Part shown: in pieces, positions 8,983-16,968 of the stretch
How positions within the stretch are numbered: position 1 is the first letter of the stretch
Layout: every line of letters begins with the position of its first letter
Assembly: GCF_947495735.1 (NCBI RefSeq)
Contig: NZ_CANMAA010000011.1
Location: forward strand, 1 to 64,000
DNA length: 64,000 nucleotides
Reading direction: 5' to 3'
Source: an uncultured Pseudokineococcus sp.
Lineage (GTDB): Bacteria; Actinomycetota; Actinomycetes; Actinomycetales; Quadrisphaeraceae
The notes under the pieces: generated by a model
Seen by the model: the letters and a program-made list of their open reading frames with translations, nothing else
What the model was told of the DNA's origin: nothing
Database searches by the model: none
Translations under genes and position numbers: made by a program

Positions 8983-9017
8983 GTGAGGGGCGGGGCCGTG
9001 GCGGCCCCGCCCCTCAC
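8983..9017. terminator. Bidirectional terminator-like hairpin
   Basis: Perfect 15-bp inverted repeat (8983-8997 with 9003-9017) around a 5-nt loop, between the convergent dehydrogenase and OmpR-type regulator genes. There is no T-tract, which is common in high-GC actinobacteria. Confidence 0.8.
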
Positions 9018-9070
9018 TGCTGCGCGCAGTCCCTCACCCCTGCGCGACGCCCCTCACCGCTGCGCGACGG
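9011..9070. repeat. 20-bp tandem repeat spanning a stop codon
   Basis: Three copies of CCCTCAC-N-GCTGCGCG-type units at 9011-9030, 9031-9050 and 9051-9070. The last copy holds the final Ala-Gln-Arg codons and TGA of the OmpR-type regulator on the minus strand. The first overlaps the right arm of the terminator hairpin. Confidence 0.8.
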
Positions 9071-9758
9071 GCGCGTCGGTGGACAGCCGGTAGCCCTGGC
9101 CGCGGACGGTGAGCACGACGGTCGGGCGCGAGGGGTCCGCCTCGACCTTGACCCGCAGGCGGTGGACGTGGACGTCGACGACCCGCACGTCCCCGTACCA
9201 GCTGCGCCCCCACACCCGCTCGAGGAGCTCCTCGCGCGCGAGGACCCGCCCGGGCTCGGCGGCCAGCTCGGCCAGCAGCCGCTGCTCGGTGCGCGTCAGC
9301 GGCACCGGCTCGCCCCGCACGAGGACGTCGCCGCTGCTGGCGCGCACCACCACGTCGCCGACGGCCAGGTCCTGCGGCGGGGGGACGGCGTTCGCGCGGC
9401 GCAGGACCGCGCGCACCCGCGCCGTCAGCTCCTTCGCCACGAAGGGCTTGGTCACGTAGTCGTCGGCCCCGGCCTCGAGCCCCGCCACCACGTCGTGGCT
9501 GTCGGCCATGGCGGACACGACCACGACCGGGACGAGGCTGGTGCGCCGGATCTCCCGGCACACGTCCAGCCCGGCCACGTCGGGGAGCCGGAGGTCGAGC
9601 AGCACGACGTCGACGTCGACGTCGCGGGCGGACAGGACCTCCAGCGCCTCGGCGCCGGTGGCCGCCCCCACGACCTCGAAGCCCTCGCCCTGGAGCACGA
9701 GCTGGACGACGCGCCGCAGCCGCGGGTCGTCCTCGACGACGAGCGCGAGACGGGGCAC
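9054..9758 (-). CDS. OmpR/PhoB-family response regulator
   Basis: A 234-residue two-domain regulator starting at the GTG of VPRLALVVEDD. The receiver has EDD, the acceptor Asp near 55 (LLDLRLPD), the switch Ser in VVSAMADS and the Lys in VTKPF. The C-terminal winged helix (about 130-228) has the family signature LTRTEQRLLAEL and the recognition/wing region RVVDVHVHRLRVKVE...VRGQGYRL. It binds DNA, probably as a dimer on direct repeats. Two lipoprotein genes and then, on the other strand, a membrane histidine kinase lie next to it; that kinase is the likely partner. Targets are unknown. Confidence 0.93.
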   Translation of the reverse strand: MPRLALVVEDDPRLRRVVQLVLQGEGFEVVGAATGAEALEVLSARDVDVDVVLLDLRLPDVAGLDVCREIRRTSLVPVVVVSAMADSHDVVAGLEAGADDYVTKPFVAKELTARVRAVLRRANAVPPPQDLAVGDVVVRASSGDVLVRGEPVPLTRTEQRLLAELAAEPGRVLAREELLERVWGRSWYGDVRVVDVHVHRLRVKVEADPSRPTVVLTVRGQGYRLSTDAPVAQR

Positions 9759-9817
9759 CTCGGCAGTCTGGCCGAGGCGCCCGGCCGGGGCGAGCGCTCG
9801 GGCGCCCGCGGCGCCGG

Positions 9818-10378
9818 TCAGCCCCCCTCGACGCCCACGTCGACCGCGCTGGCGACGAGGTAGTTCTCGCCCTCCCACTCGGCGTAGAGCTCGTCCTCGA
9901 GGTCGACGCCCAGCTCCTCCTCGACGCCGGCGAGCGCGAAGGACAGCTGCACGGTCCCCGTGACGTCGACCTCGGCGTCCGGCTCCACCGCTGCCGACGA
10001 GCCGGCGTCGACGACCAGGAGCGGGTCGACGCCGCTGTCGTCGCCGGCGACGGTGAAGGAGGTGTCGTCCAGGACCGTCTCCACCGCGGCGGAGACGGTG
10101 ACCTGCTCGCCGACGAGGCTGTCCTGCTGGTCGGCGAAGCCGGCGTCGTACGGCCCGTCGTAGGCGTACTGCGCGCCCTCGTCGTCGGTCCCGGCCTGGG
10201 CGTCCACCTCGGCCTCCTGGACGTCCTCGACGCTGGCGCCGTCCTCGTCGCCGGCCGTGCCGCCGCAGGCGCCCAGGCCCAGAGCCAGCACGGCGGCGCC
10301 GCCGGCGGCCACGAGCCCGCGGGCCAGGGGGCGAGGACCTGCGGCCGGCAGGGCGGTGGTGCGGGTGCGGGTGCTCAT
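9818..10378 (-). CDS. Putative lipoprotein with OB-fold-like domain, paralogue A
   Basis: A 186-residue secreted protein. A basic N-terminus and hydrophobic core lead to the lipobox LGLGAC, lipidated Cys38, followed by a Gly/Asp-rich linker. The C-terminal part reads LVGEQVTVSAAVETVLDDTSFTV and then DVTGTV, a beta-strand pattern resembling OB-fold lipoproteins; this fold is my inference. It is clearly paralogous to the neighbouring lipoprotein: both share DQQD, VTVSAAV, the DDTSF motif, VEEELG and the YxEWEG motif. An ATG with a GGAGG ribosome-binding site opens it. It lies between a response regulator and a histidine kinase, so a sensor-accessory role is possible. Confidence 0.8.
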   Translation of the reverse strand: MSTRTRTTALPAAGPRPLARGLVAAGGAAVLALGLGACGGTAGDEDGASVEDVQEAEVDAQAGTDDEGAQYAYDGPYDAGFADQQDSLVGEQVTVSAAVETVLDDTSFTVAGDDSGVDPLLVVDAGSSAAVEPDAEVDVTGTVQLSFALAGVEEELGVDLEDELYAEWEGENYLVASAVDVGVEGG

Positions 10379-10558
10379 CAGGTCCTCCGTCGGTCGTGGC
10401 GGGCCGGCTCCGGACCGGTCCTGCCGCCGCGTCTGGTCGGGCTCGTGCGGTCGGGCCCTCCTGGCCCGGGCCGGGGTGCGCGAGGACCCCGGTTGCGCGG
10501 CGCCCGGCCGTCACGCACCCAGGTGGTGCGGACGTCCGGGCGGCCCCCTCCGCTCAGG

Positions 10559-11149
10559 TCAGGAGGTGCCCTCCTCGACGCCGATGTCGACGGCGTTCGC
10601 GGAGATGTAGGTCTGGCCCTCCCACTCGAGGTAGAGCTCGTCGTCGAGGTCGAGGCCCAGCTCCTCCTCGACCTCGGTGAGCACGAAGGCCTCCATCACC
10701 GTGCCGGAGACGTCGACCTCCTGGTCGGCCTCGACCATGGAGGCCGTCTCGGAGTCGGCGCCGACGACCAGCAGCGGCTCGATCCCGCTGCCGTCCCCGG
10801 CGATGGTGAAGGAGGTGTCGTCGAGGATCGTGTTCACGGCGGCGGAGACGGTGACGTCCTGGCCGATGAGGTCGTCCTGCTGGTCGGTGAAGGCGCTGTC
10901 GTAGGCGCCCTCGAAGCCGAGGGGGCCCTGGTCGACGTCGACGTCGGTGTTCCCGTCCTCGTCGACCTCGGCCTCGACGTCGCTCTCGGCCTCGTTGACG
11001 TCCTCGACGCTGACGCCGTCCTCGTCGCCCGCCGTGGTGCCGCAGGCGCCGAGGCCCAGGGTCAGGACAGCGGCGCCGCCGGCGGCCACCAGGCCCCGGG
11101 TCAGGGCGCGGGGGCCGGTGGCGGACAGGGTGCGGGTGCGGGTGGTCAT
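10559..11149 (-). CDS. Putative lipoprotein with OB-fold-like domain, paralogue B
   Basis: A 196-residue lipoprotein with lipobox LGLGAC and lipidated Cys36. An acidic linker richer than in paralogue A (SDVEAEVDEDGNTDVDVD) is followed by the same QDVTVSAAVNTILDDTSFTI and VEEELGLDLDDELY core. The 5' flanks of both genes also match, including the GTCCTCCGTCGGT segment around the ribosome-binding site, so a whole gene with its leader was duplicated in tandem. The two ORFs have diverged, which implies that both are kept under selection. No function is known to me for this family. Confidence 0.8.
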   Translation of the reverse strand: MTTRTRTLSATGPRALTRGLVAAGGAAVLTLGLGACGTTAGDEDGVSVEDVNEAESDVEAEVDEDGNTDVDVDQGPLGFEGAYDSAFTDQQDDLIGQDVTVSAAVNTILDDTSFTIAGDGSGIEPLLVVGADSETASMVEADQEVDVSGTVMEAFVLTEVEEELGLDLDDELYLEWEGQTYISANAVDIGVEEGTS

Positions 11150-11639
11150 GGGGTCCTCCGTCGGTTCGTGGTGGCGGGCCGGCCTGCACGACCGGCTGCC
11201 GCCGCTGCTCCTCGACCGGGCTCCTCTGGTAGGCGAGCCCGGCCGGAGCCGTCCGGGGCTGCTCGCCCCTCCGGCACCCCTCGACCATGGGTGCTGCGGC
11301 GGCGCGCCTCCCGCTGGGACGGCCCTCCGGCGGGTTCTGTCACGCGGCCGTCACACGGGGGCGCCGCATGTGACGACATGACGGCGGCCGCGACCTGCGG
11401 GGCGGGGGAGACCGGGTCCGCGACGACGACGCGGCGTTCGGCGCGCGCCGAGCGCGGAGGGCTCCCTCGGCGCCCGGGGCGCCCGCGTCCCCTCCGGAGC
11501 CGGTGCGCGACCCCGCTGCGGAGGTCGACGCCGCGGTGCGCGACTACCGTCGCCGGGTGGACGCAGGCGGGGAGGACCGTCCGGGAGCGGAGCGACCCCG
11601 CGCAGGGGTCGCCTCCGAGCCGCGCCCGCTGGTGCGGCG
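11150..11639. other. 490-bp divergent intergenic region
   Basis: This stretch separates lipoprotein B from the histidine kinase. I find no convincing gene. It holds GTCAC direct repeats (GTCACGCGGCCGTCAC, near 11340-11355). A related CGGCCGTCACGC lies upstream of lipoprotein A near 10506. These could be sites for the OmpR-type regulator, but that is a guess. Confidence 0.4.
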
Positions 11640-12932
11640 GTGACCTCCTCCTCGCGCCGGCGGCGGAGCCCCGCCCGCGCCGCCGCCCTCGCCGCCGCCC
11701 TCGTCCTCGCGGTCCTCGGCGCGCCCGCCGCGATCGGGTTCCGCGCCCTGCTGGCGCAGGACGAGGCGACGCTGCGGGCCACGGCGCAGGACCGGGCGCG
11801 CCTGGTGCTGTCGGTGGTCCCCGAGGCGAGCGCCGGGGCGGGCGTCGAGGAGCTGGTGCGCACGGCCCGCACGCCCGGCGTCGTCGAGGTCGTCGTCGTG
11901 GTCGGCGGGGAGGAGGTCGCCTCCACGACGGCGGTGAGCAGCGCCTCCGCCCCGGACTCGGTGCTCCTCGCCCTGGACCGGGGGGAGGAGAGCCTGGGCA
12001 CGACAGCGGTCGCGGGCCGCCGGGCCGTGGTGGCCGGCGCGGCGGAGGGGGACGCCGGCGTGCTCGTCTTCGCCTCCGCCGCGCCGCTGGAGGACCGCGC
12101 GGCCGGCCTCGGCGTCCGGGCCACGGCGGTGCTGCTGCTGGTCGCGCTGCTGGCGGCGGTCGCCGAGGCCGTGCGCGCCCGGGCCGCGCTGCGCGAGGAG
12201 CAGGTCGCCCGCGACCGGGAGCGCGAGCTCACCGCCGACATGGCCCACGAGCTGCGCGGGCCCGTCTCCACGCTCGTCACCGCGGCCTCGCTCGTCGAGC
12301 CCGGCCTCGACGACCTGCCGGCGACCGCGCGCGAGCCGATGGTGCTCGTGCTCAGCGAGGCCCAGCGCCTGCGGCAGCTCGTGGAGGACATGCTGCAGCT
12401 CTCCCGCCTCGAGGAGGGCGACGGCGACGTGGACCTGGACGACGTCGACCTCTCCCGCCTCGTCCGGTCGGTGCTCGCCGTCCGCGGCTGGGAGGGCGCG
12501 GTGGCGCACGACCCGGTCGACGACGTCGTCGTGACCGCCGACCGCCGGGTGCTCGCGCGGATCGTCGTCAACCTCGTCGAGAACGCCCTGCGCCACGGCG
12601 GGGGCGCCCCCGTCCGGGTCGACGCCCGGGTGGGCGCGGGCGCAGCCCGCGGGCGGGCCGTGCTCGCCGTCGAGGACGAGGGGCCCGGCGTGCCGCCGGA
12701 GCGCCGCGAGCGCGTGTTCGACCGGTTCTCCAGCACGGCGGGCGGCAGCAGCGGTCTCGGCCTGGCCCTGGTGCGGGCGGGGGCCGAGGCGATGGGCGGC
12801 GGCGCCCGCATGGAGGAGGGGCGGGACGGCGGCGCGCGCGTCGTCGTCGAGCTGCCCCTGGCGCCGCGGGGGCCCAGGGGACCCGCTCCGGACCCGGCTG
12901 CCCGGAGGGCGCCCGCAGGCCCCGCGGCCTAG
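11640..12932 (+). CDS. Membrane sensor histidine kinase
   Basis: A 430-residue kinase with TM1 near 12-30, an extracytoplasmic loop of about 115 residues rich in Val/Ala/Glu, and TM2 near 155-175. The HisKA motif DMAHELRGP has its His at 203. The N box is NLVENALRHG (Asn315), the G1 box DEGPGVP and the G2 box SGLGLAL. A HAMP domain is not obvious. The C-terminal 30 residues are Pro/Arg-rich. The start is GTG, the first in-frame start. Placement opposite the OmpR-type regulator and the two lipoproteins makes a regulator/lipoprotein/kinase module likely, with the loop possibly sensing lipoprotein state. Confidence 0.9.
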   Translation: MTSSSRRRRSPARAAALAAALVLAVLGAPAAIGFRALLAQDEATLRATAQDRARLVLSVVPEASAGAGVEELVRTARTPGVVEVVVVVGGEEVASTTAVSSASAPDSVLLALDRGEESLGTTAVAGRRAVVAGAAEGDAGVLVFASAAPLEDRAAGLGVRATAVLLLVALLAAVAEAVRARAALREEQVARDRERELTADMAHELRGPVSTLVTAASLVEPGLDDLPATAREPMVLVLSEAQRLRQLVEDMLQLSRLEEGDGDVDLDDVDLSRLVRSVLAVRGWEGAVAHDPVDDVVVTADRRVLARIVVNLVENALRHGGGAPVRVDARVGAGAARGRAVLAVEDEGPGVPPERRERVFDRFSSTAGGSSGLGLALVRAGAEAMGGGARMEEGRDGGARVVVELPLAPRGPRGPAPDPAARRAPAGPAA

Positions 12933-12941
12933 CGTCGTCGC

Positions 12942-13886
12942 ATGCGGATGAGGAACCTCGGCAGCAGCGGCCTGCGCGTGTCGTCGGTCGGTCTGGGCTG
13001 CAACAACTTCGGCGGGCGCCTCGACCAGGAGGCCACCACGGCGGTCGTGGACGCCTGCTTCGAGCACGGCATCACCTTCTTCGACACCGCCGACGTCTAC
13101 GGCGGGCAGGGCGCCTCCGAGCGCGCGCTCGGCGCGGCGCTGCGCGGCCGGCGCGACGACGTCGTCCTCGCCACCAAGTTCGGCCTCGACATGGGCGGGC
13201 TCTACGGCGACGACTTCGGCGCCCGCGGCTCCCGCCGGTACCTGCGCCGCGCCGTCGAGGGCTCCCTGCAGCGCCTGCAGACCGACCACGTGGACCTCCT
13301 GCAGTACCACCGGCCCGACGGGGTGACCCCGCTCGAGGAGACGCTCACGGCGATGCACGAGCTCGTCGTCGAGGGCAAGGTGCGCTACCTCGGCACCTCC
13401 AACCTCCCGGCGTGGCAGCTGGCCGACGCCTCGTGGACGGCGCGCACCGAGCACCTGACGCCCTTCGTGTCCGAGCAGTCGGAGTACTCCCTGCTGCGCC
13501 GCGGCGCGGAGGCCGAGCTGCTGCCCGCCTGCGCCGCCCACGGCGTCGGGTTCCTGCCGTACTTCCCCCTCGCCAGCGGCCTGCTCACCGGCAAGTACCG
13601 CCGCGGCGAGCAGGCGCCCGACGGCACGCGCCTGGCGGGCGACATGGGCCCCAGCTGGCTCACCGACGAGGCGTTCGACGTCGCGGAGGCGGTCGCGGGC
13701 TTCGCGCAGGAGCGCGGGCGGACGGCGCTGGACGTGGCCTTCGCCGGGCTGCTCGCCCGGCCCGAGGTCTCCTCGGTCATCGCCGGCGCCACGAGGCCCG
13801 AGCAGGTCGCCGCCAACGCCGCGGCCGGCGGGTGGGAGATGTCCGCGCAGGAGCGCGGCGCGCTCGACGAGGCCCTGCCCGGCTGA
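12942..13886 (+). CDS. Aldo/keto reductase
   Basis: A 314-residue NADPH-dependent (beta/alpha)8 reductase. The catalytic tetrad is visible: Asp48 (FFDTAD), Tyr53 (VYGG), Lys79 (ATKFG) and His123 (QYHRP). The C-terminal cofactor loop is SSVIAGATRPEQVAANA. It belongs to the group annotated as Kv-beta-like or general stress oxidoreductases; the substrate is unknown. It begins nine bases after the histidine kinase stop but seems functionally unrelated to it. Confidence 0.9.
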   Translation: MRMRNLGSSGLRVSSVGLGCNNFGGRLDQEATTAVVDACFEHGITFFDTADVYGGQGASERALGAALRGRRDDVVLATKFGLDMGGLYGDDFGARGSRRYLRRAVEGSLQRLQTDHVDLLQYHRPDGVTPLEETLTAMHELVVEGKVRYLGTSNLPAWQLADASWTARTEHLTPFVSEQSEYSLLRRGAEAELLPACAAHGVGFLPYFPLASGLLTGKYRRGEQAPDGTRLAGDMGPSWLTDEAFDVAEAVAGFAQERGRTALDVAFAGLLARPEVSSVIAGATRPEQVAANAAAGGWEMSAQERGALDEALPG

Positions 13887-13997
13887 CGACGACACCCGGG
13901 GAGCACCGCCGCGGGCTCCGTGCGGCGTCCGGGGGACGGCCCCGGCACCGGGCGAGCACCGGGAACAGCGGGTGCGGGAGCGTCGTTGAGCCCCTCG

Positions 13998-14018
13998 ACA
14001 GTTGAACGCTGGAACATC
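13998..14018 (+). promoter_or_regulatory. Candidate operator upstream of the luciferase-like monooxygenase
   Basis: Two similar hexamers, TTGAAC and TGGAAC, lie 8 bp apart about 40 bp before the start codon, in the only AT-richer patch of the intergenic region. The spacing suggests a regulator half-site pair. The identity of the regulator is unknown. Confidence 0.35.
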
Positions 14019-14054
14019 TTGGCCGGCCTGCGGGGCGGCGCGCAGGAGGCGGTC

Positions 14055-15182
14055 ATGCAGTTCGGGGTCTTCACGGTCGGCGACGTCACGCCCGACCCGA
14101 CGACGGGGCGCACCCCCACCGAGGGCGAGCGCATCGCCGCGATGGTGGCGATCGCGCGCAAGGCCGAGGAGGTCGGGCTCGACGTCTTCGCGACCGGCGA
14201 GCACCACAACGAGCCCTTCGTGCCCAGCTCGCCGACGACGCTGCTCGGCTACGTCGCCGCGCAGACCGAGCGCCTGCTGCTCTCGACGGCCGTCACGCTC
14301 ATCACGACGAACGACCCGGTGAAGATCGCCGAGGACTACGCGATGCTGCAGCACCTCGCGGGCGGGCGGGTCGACCTCACGATGGGCCGGGGCAACACCG
14401 GCCCCGTGTACCCCTGGTTCGGCAAGGACATCCGCGACGGCATCCCGCTGGCCGTCGAGAACTACGCCCTGCTGCGCCGGCTGTGGACCGAGGACGTCGT
14501 CGACTGGGAGGGGCGCTTCCGCACGCCGCTGCAGTCCTTCACCTCGACGCCGCGCCCGCTCGACGGCGTGCCGCCGTTCGTCTGGCACGGCTCCATCCGC
14601 AGCCCGGAGATCGCCGAGCAGGCGGCGTACTACGGCGACGGCTTCTTCGCGAACCACATCTTCTGGCCGAAGGAGCACTTCATCCGGCTGGTCGACTTCT
14701 ACCGGCGCCGCTACGAGCACTACGGCCACGGCCGCGCCGACCAGGCCGTCGTCGGGCTCGGCGGGCAGGTCTTCGTCCGCAAGAACAGCCAGGACGCCGT
14801 CCGCGAGTTCCGCCCGTACTTCGACAACGCCCCCGTCTACGGGCACGGCCCGTCGCTGGAGGAGTTCACCGAGCAGACCCCGCTCACCGTGGGCAGCCCG
14901 CAGGAGGTCATCGACAAGACGCTGACGTTCCGCGAGCACTTCGGCGACTACCAGCGCCAGCTGTTCCTCATCGACCACGCCGGCCTGCCGCTGGACGTCG
15001 TGCTCGAGCAGATGGAGATCCTCGGGTCGGAGGTCGTGCCCGTGCTGCGCCGCGAGATGGACCTGATGCGCCCCGCGCACGTCCCGGACGCCCCGACGCA
15101 CGCCTCCCGCACGGCCGCCCGCGACGCGGCGACGGCCGGTCTGGGCGCGCCGGAGCCGGCGACGGCTGCGACGGTGGCCTGA
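14055..15182 (+). CDS. LLM-class flavin-dependent oxidoreductase
   Basis: A 375-residue luciferase-like monooxygenase with a TIM-barrel pattern: EHHNEPF, RLLLSTAVTLI, DYAMLQHLAGGRVDLTMGRGN and WHGSIRS. It uses reduced FMN delivered by a separate reductase, and the next gene encodes one, overlapping by three bases (TGATG). This is the pairing known as the CE1758/CE1759 type in corynebacteria. A CAGGAGG ribosome-binding site five bases before the ATG supports the start; a longer reading frame upstream has no such signal. The organic substrate is not evident. Confidence 0.92.
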   Translation: MQFGVFTVGDVTPDPTTGRTPTEGERIAAMVAIARKAEEVGLDVFATGEHHNEPFVPSSPTTLLGYVAAQTERLLLSTAVTLITTNDPVKIAEDYAMLQHLAGGRVDLTMGRGNTGPVYPWFGKDIRDGIPLAVENYALLRRLWTEDVVDWEGRFRTPLQSFTSTPRPLDGVPPFVWHGSIRSPEIAEQAAYYGDGFFANHIFWPKEHFIRLVDFYRRRYEHYGHGRADQAVVGLGGQVFVRKNSQDAVREFRPYFDNAPVYGHGPSLEEFTEQTPLTVGSPQEVIDKTLTFREHFGDYQRQLFLIDHAGLPLDVVLEQMEILGSEVVPVLRREMDLMRPAHVPDAPTHASRTAARDAATAGLGAPEPATAATVA

Positions 15183-15802
15183 TGGACCGCCGCTCCCTCG
15201 TCGTCCTGTCCGCCGGCCTCGGCCAGCCGTCGTCCAGCCGGCTGCTGGCCGACCGCCTCGCGGCGAGCGCCGTCGACGCGCTGCGCGGGCGCGACGTGGA
15301 GGTCGACGTCACGGTCGTGGAGATCCGCGACGTCGCCCGCGACCTCGCCGACCACCTCGTCGCGAACGCCACCACCCCGGCGCTGCGCAGCGCGCTGGAC
15401 GCCGTGGCGACCGCGGACGCGGTCGTCGCCGTGACGCCGGTCTTCGCCGCGTCCTACAGCGGCCTGTTCAAGACCTTCGTCGACGCGCTCGACCGGGACG
15501 CCCTGACCGAGGTCCCCGTCGTCGTCGGCGCGACGGCGGGCACGCAGCGGCACTCGCTCGTCCTCGAGCACGCCATGCGCCCGCTGTTCGCCCACCTGCG
15601 CGCGCTGGTCCTGCCCACCGCCGTCTTCGCCGCCCCCGAGGACTGGGGCGGCGAGCAGGGCGTCTCCGGGGACGCGCTGTCCACCCGGGTGGACCGGGCG
15701 GCCGGCCAGCTCGCCGACGTCGTCGCCGCGCGGCCGGCCCGCCGGCCCCGCGACCCCTTCGACGACGCGCCGTCCTTCGCGGACCTGCTCTCCGGTCGCT
15801 GA
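15182..15802 (+). CDS. NAD(P)H-dependent FMN reductase, CE1759-like
   Basis: A 206-residue flavodoxin-fold reductase. The N-terminal phosphate-binding loop is SAGLGQPSSSRLLADRL. The flavin/active-site stretch is VTPVFAASYSGLFKTFVDAL, followed by VGATAGTQRHSLV. The family supplies reduced FMN to a partner monooxygenase, here the overlapping upstream gene. The ATG is embedded in the stop of that gene, so the two products are probably made in fixed ratio. The C-terminus ends DPFDDAPSFADLL, a tail also seen in family members. Confidence 0.9.
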   Translation: MDRRSLVVLSAGLGQPSSSRLLADRLAASAVDALRGRDVEVDVTVVEIRDVARDLADHLVANATTPALRSALDAVATADAVVAVTPVFAASYSGLFKTFVDALDRDALTEVPVVVGATAGTQRHSLVLEHAMRPLFAHLRALVLPTAVFAAPEDWGGEQGVSGDALSTRVDRAAGQLADVVAARPARRPRDPFDDAPSFADLLSGR

Positions 15803-15807
15803 CGCGC

Positions 15808-16950
15808 GTGGAGGCCGTCGTGGTCGGCGGGGGCCCGGCCGGGCTCGCCGCGGCGCTGGGCCTGCTCGCCGGCGGGCACCGGGTCACCGTCCTGGAGCGC
15901 GCCGCGGCCCTGCGCCGGACCGGCGGCGCCGTCACCCTCTCCAGCGGCGGCACCGCGGCCCTGGCCGCGCTCGGCGTGCGCGTGGACGACCTCGGGCGGC
16001 ACCTGGAGGTGCTGGAGAGCCGCACCGAGGACGGGCGCCCGCTGATGCGCGTGCCCCTCGGCGACCTCGGGCGGCGGGTGGGCACCCCCACGACCAGCGT
16101 CCTGCGCCGCCGGCTGGTGGAGCGGCTCGCCGGCCTCCTCCCCGCGGACGTCCTGCGGCTCGGGGCGCGCGTCGACGGCGTCGAGCCGCACGGGCGCCGA
16201 CCCCTCGTCCACCTCGACGGGGCCCCCGACGTGGCCGCCGACCTCCTCGTCGGGGCCGACGGCGAGCGCTCGCCGGTCCGGCGCTCCGTGCGTCCCGGCG
16301 CCGTGCCGGGACGGACCGGGTGGACGACCTGGCAGGGGTGCACGCGGGTCGACCACCCCCTCGTCGACGACGAGCGGGTCCTGTTCCTGACCGGGCCCGC
16401 CGGCTTCTGCGACCTGCAGCCCGCTGGCGAGGGCCTGCTCCAGTGGTCGTTCAGCACCCCGCCCGGCGTCCTGCCCGCCGCCCACGGCCCGCGCGGGGCC
16501 GCCGCGGTGCTCCGCGCGCGCTTCGGCGGCTGGGCCGACCCCGTGCCCGCCGTGCTGGCGGCGGTGGCGGACGACGACCTCAGCGGGTGGGACCACCGCA
16601 CCGCACCGGTCCCCTCCGTCTGGGGCGCGGGCGCCGTCACCCTGGTCGGCGACGCCGCGCACGTCATGCCGCCGAGCCTCGGGCAGGGCGTGAACCAGGC
16701 CCTCGAGGACGCGCACGCGCTCGCCGCCGCCCTGCGCGGGGTCGGGCCGTCGGACGTCGTCCGGGCGCTGCGCGGCTACGAGGCCCGCCGCACCCGCCAG
16801 GTGCGCCCCGTCGCCGTGCTGGCGGGCAGCGAGGAGGCCATCACCCACCGCGCGCTCAGCCGCGGCGTCATGCGCTCGCTGCCCGACAGCTGGGCCCTCG
16901 GCCTGTGGGGCGGCATGGTCCGCCGCAGCAGCGCCGCGCTCGCCGGGTAG
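15808..16950 (+). CDS. FAD-dependent monooxygenase, PHBH fold
   Basis: A 380-residue group A flavoprotein hydroxylase. The dinucleotide fold is VVGGGPAGLAAALGL at residues 5-19, the DG motif is VGADGERSPVRR, and the FAD-ribityl GD motif is LVGDAAHVMPPSLGQG near 282. It probably hydroxylates or epoxidises a small organic molecule using NAD(P)H. It follows the FMN reductase by five bases and may be co-transcribed. The GTG start at 15808 gives the expected beginning right at the FAD-binding strand. It converges with gbcB, with only 18 bp between stops. Confidence 0.88.
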   Translation: MEAVVVGGGPAGLAAALGLLAGGHRVTVLERAAALRRTGGAVTLSSGGTAALAALGVRVDDLGRHLEVLESRTEDGRPLMRVPLGDLGRRVGTPTTSVLRRRLVERLAGLLPADVLRLGARVDGVEPHGRRPLVHLDGAPDVAADLLVGADGERSPVRRSVRPGAVPGRTGWTTWQGCTRVDHPLVDDERVLFLTGPAGFCDLQPAGEGLLQWSFSTPPGVLPAAHGPRGAAAVLRARFGGWADPVPAVLAAVADDDLSGWDHRTAPVPSVWGAGAVTLVGDAAHVMPPSLGQGVNQALEDAHALAAALRGVGPSDVVRALRGYEARRTRQVRPVAVLAGSEEAITHRALSRGVMRSLPDSWALGLWGGMVRRSSAALAG

Positions 16951-16968
16951 CGCCCTCCCCGGCGGGCC

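Noticed and set aside
10445-14005. Frame of more than 1,100 codons crossing the lipoprotein, kinase and reductase genes
   Set aside because: It runs through real genes in another frame and is Arg/Gly/Pro-rich without domains.
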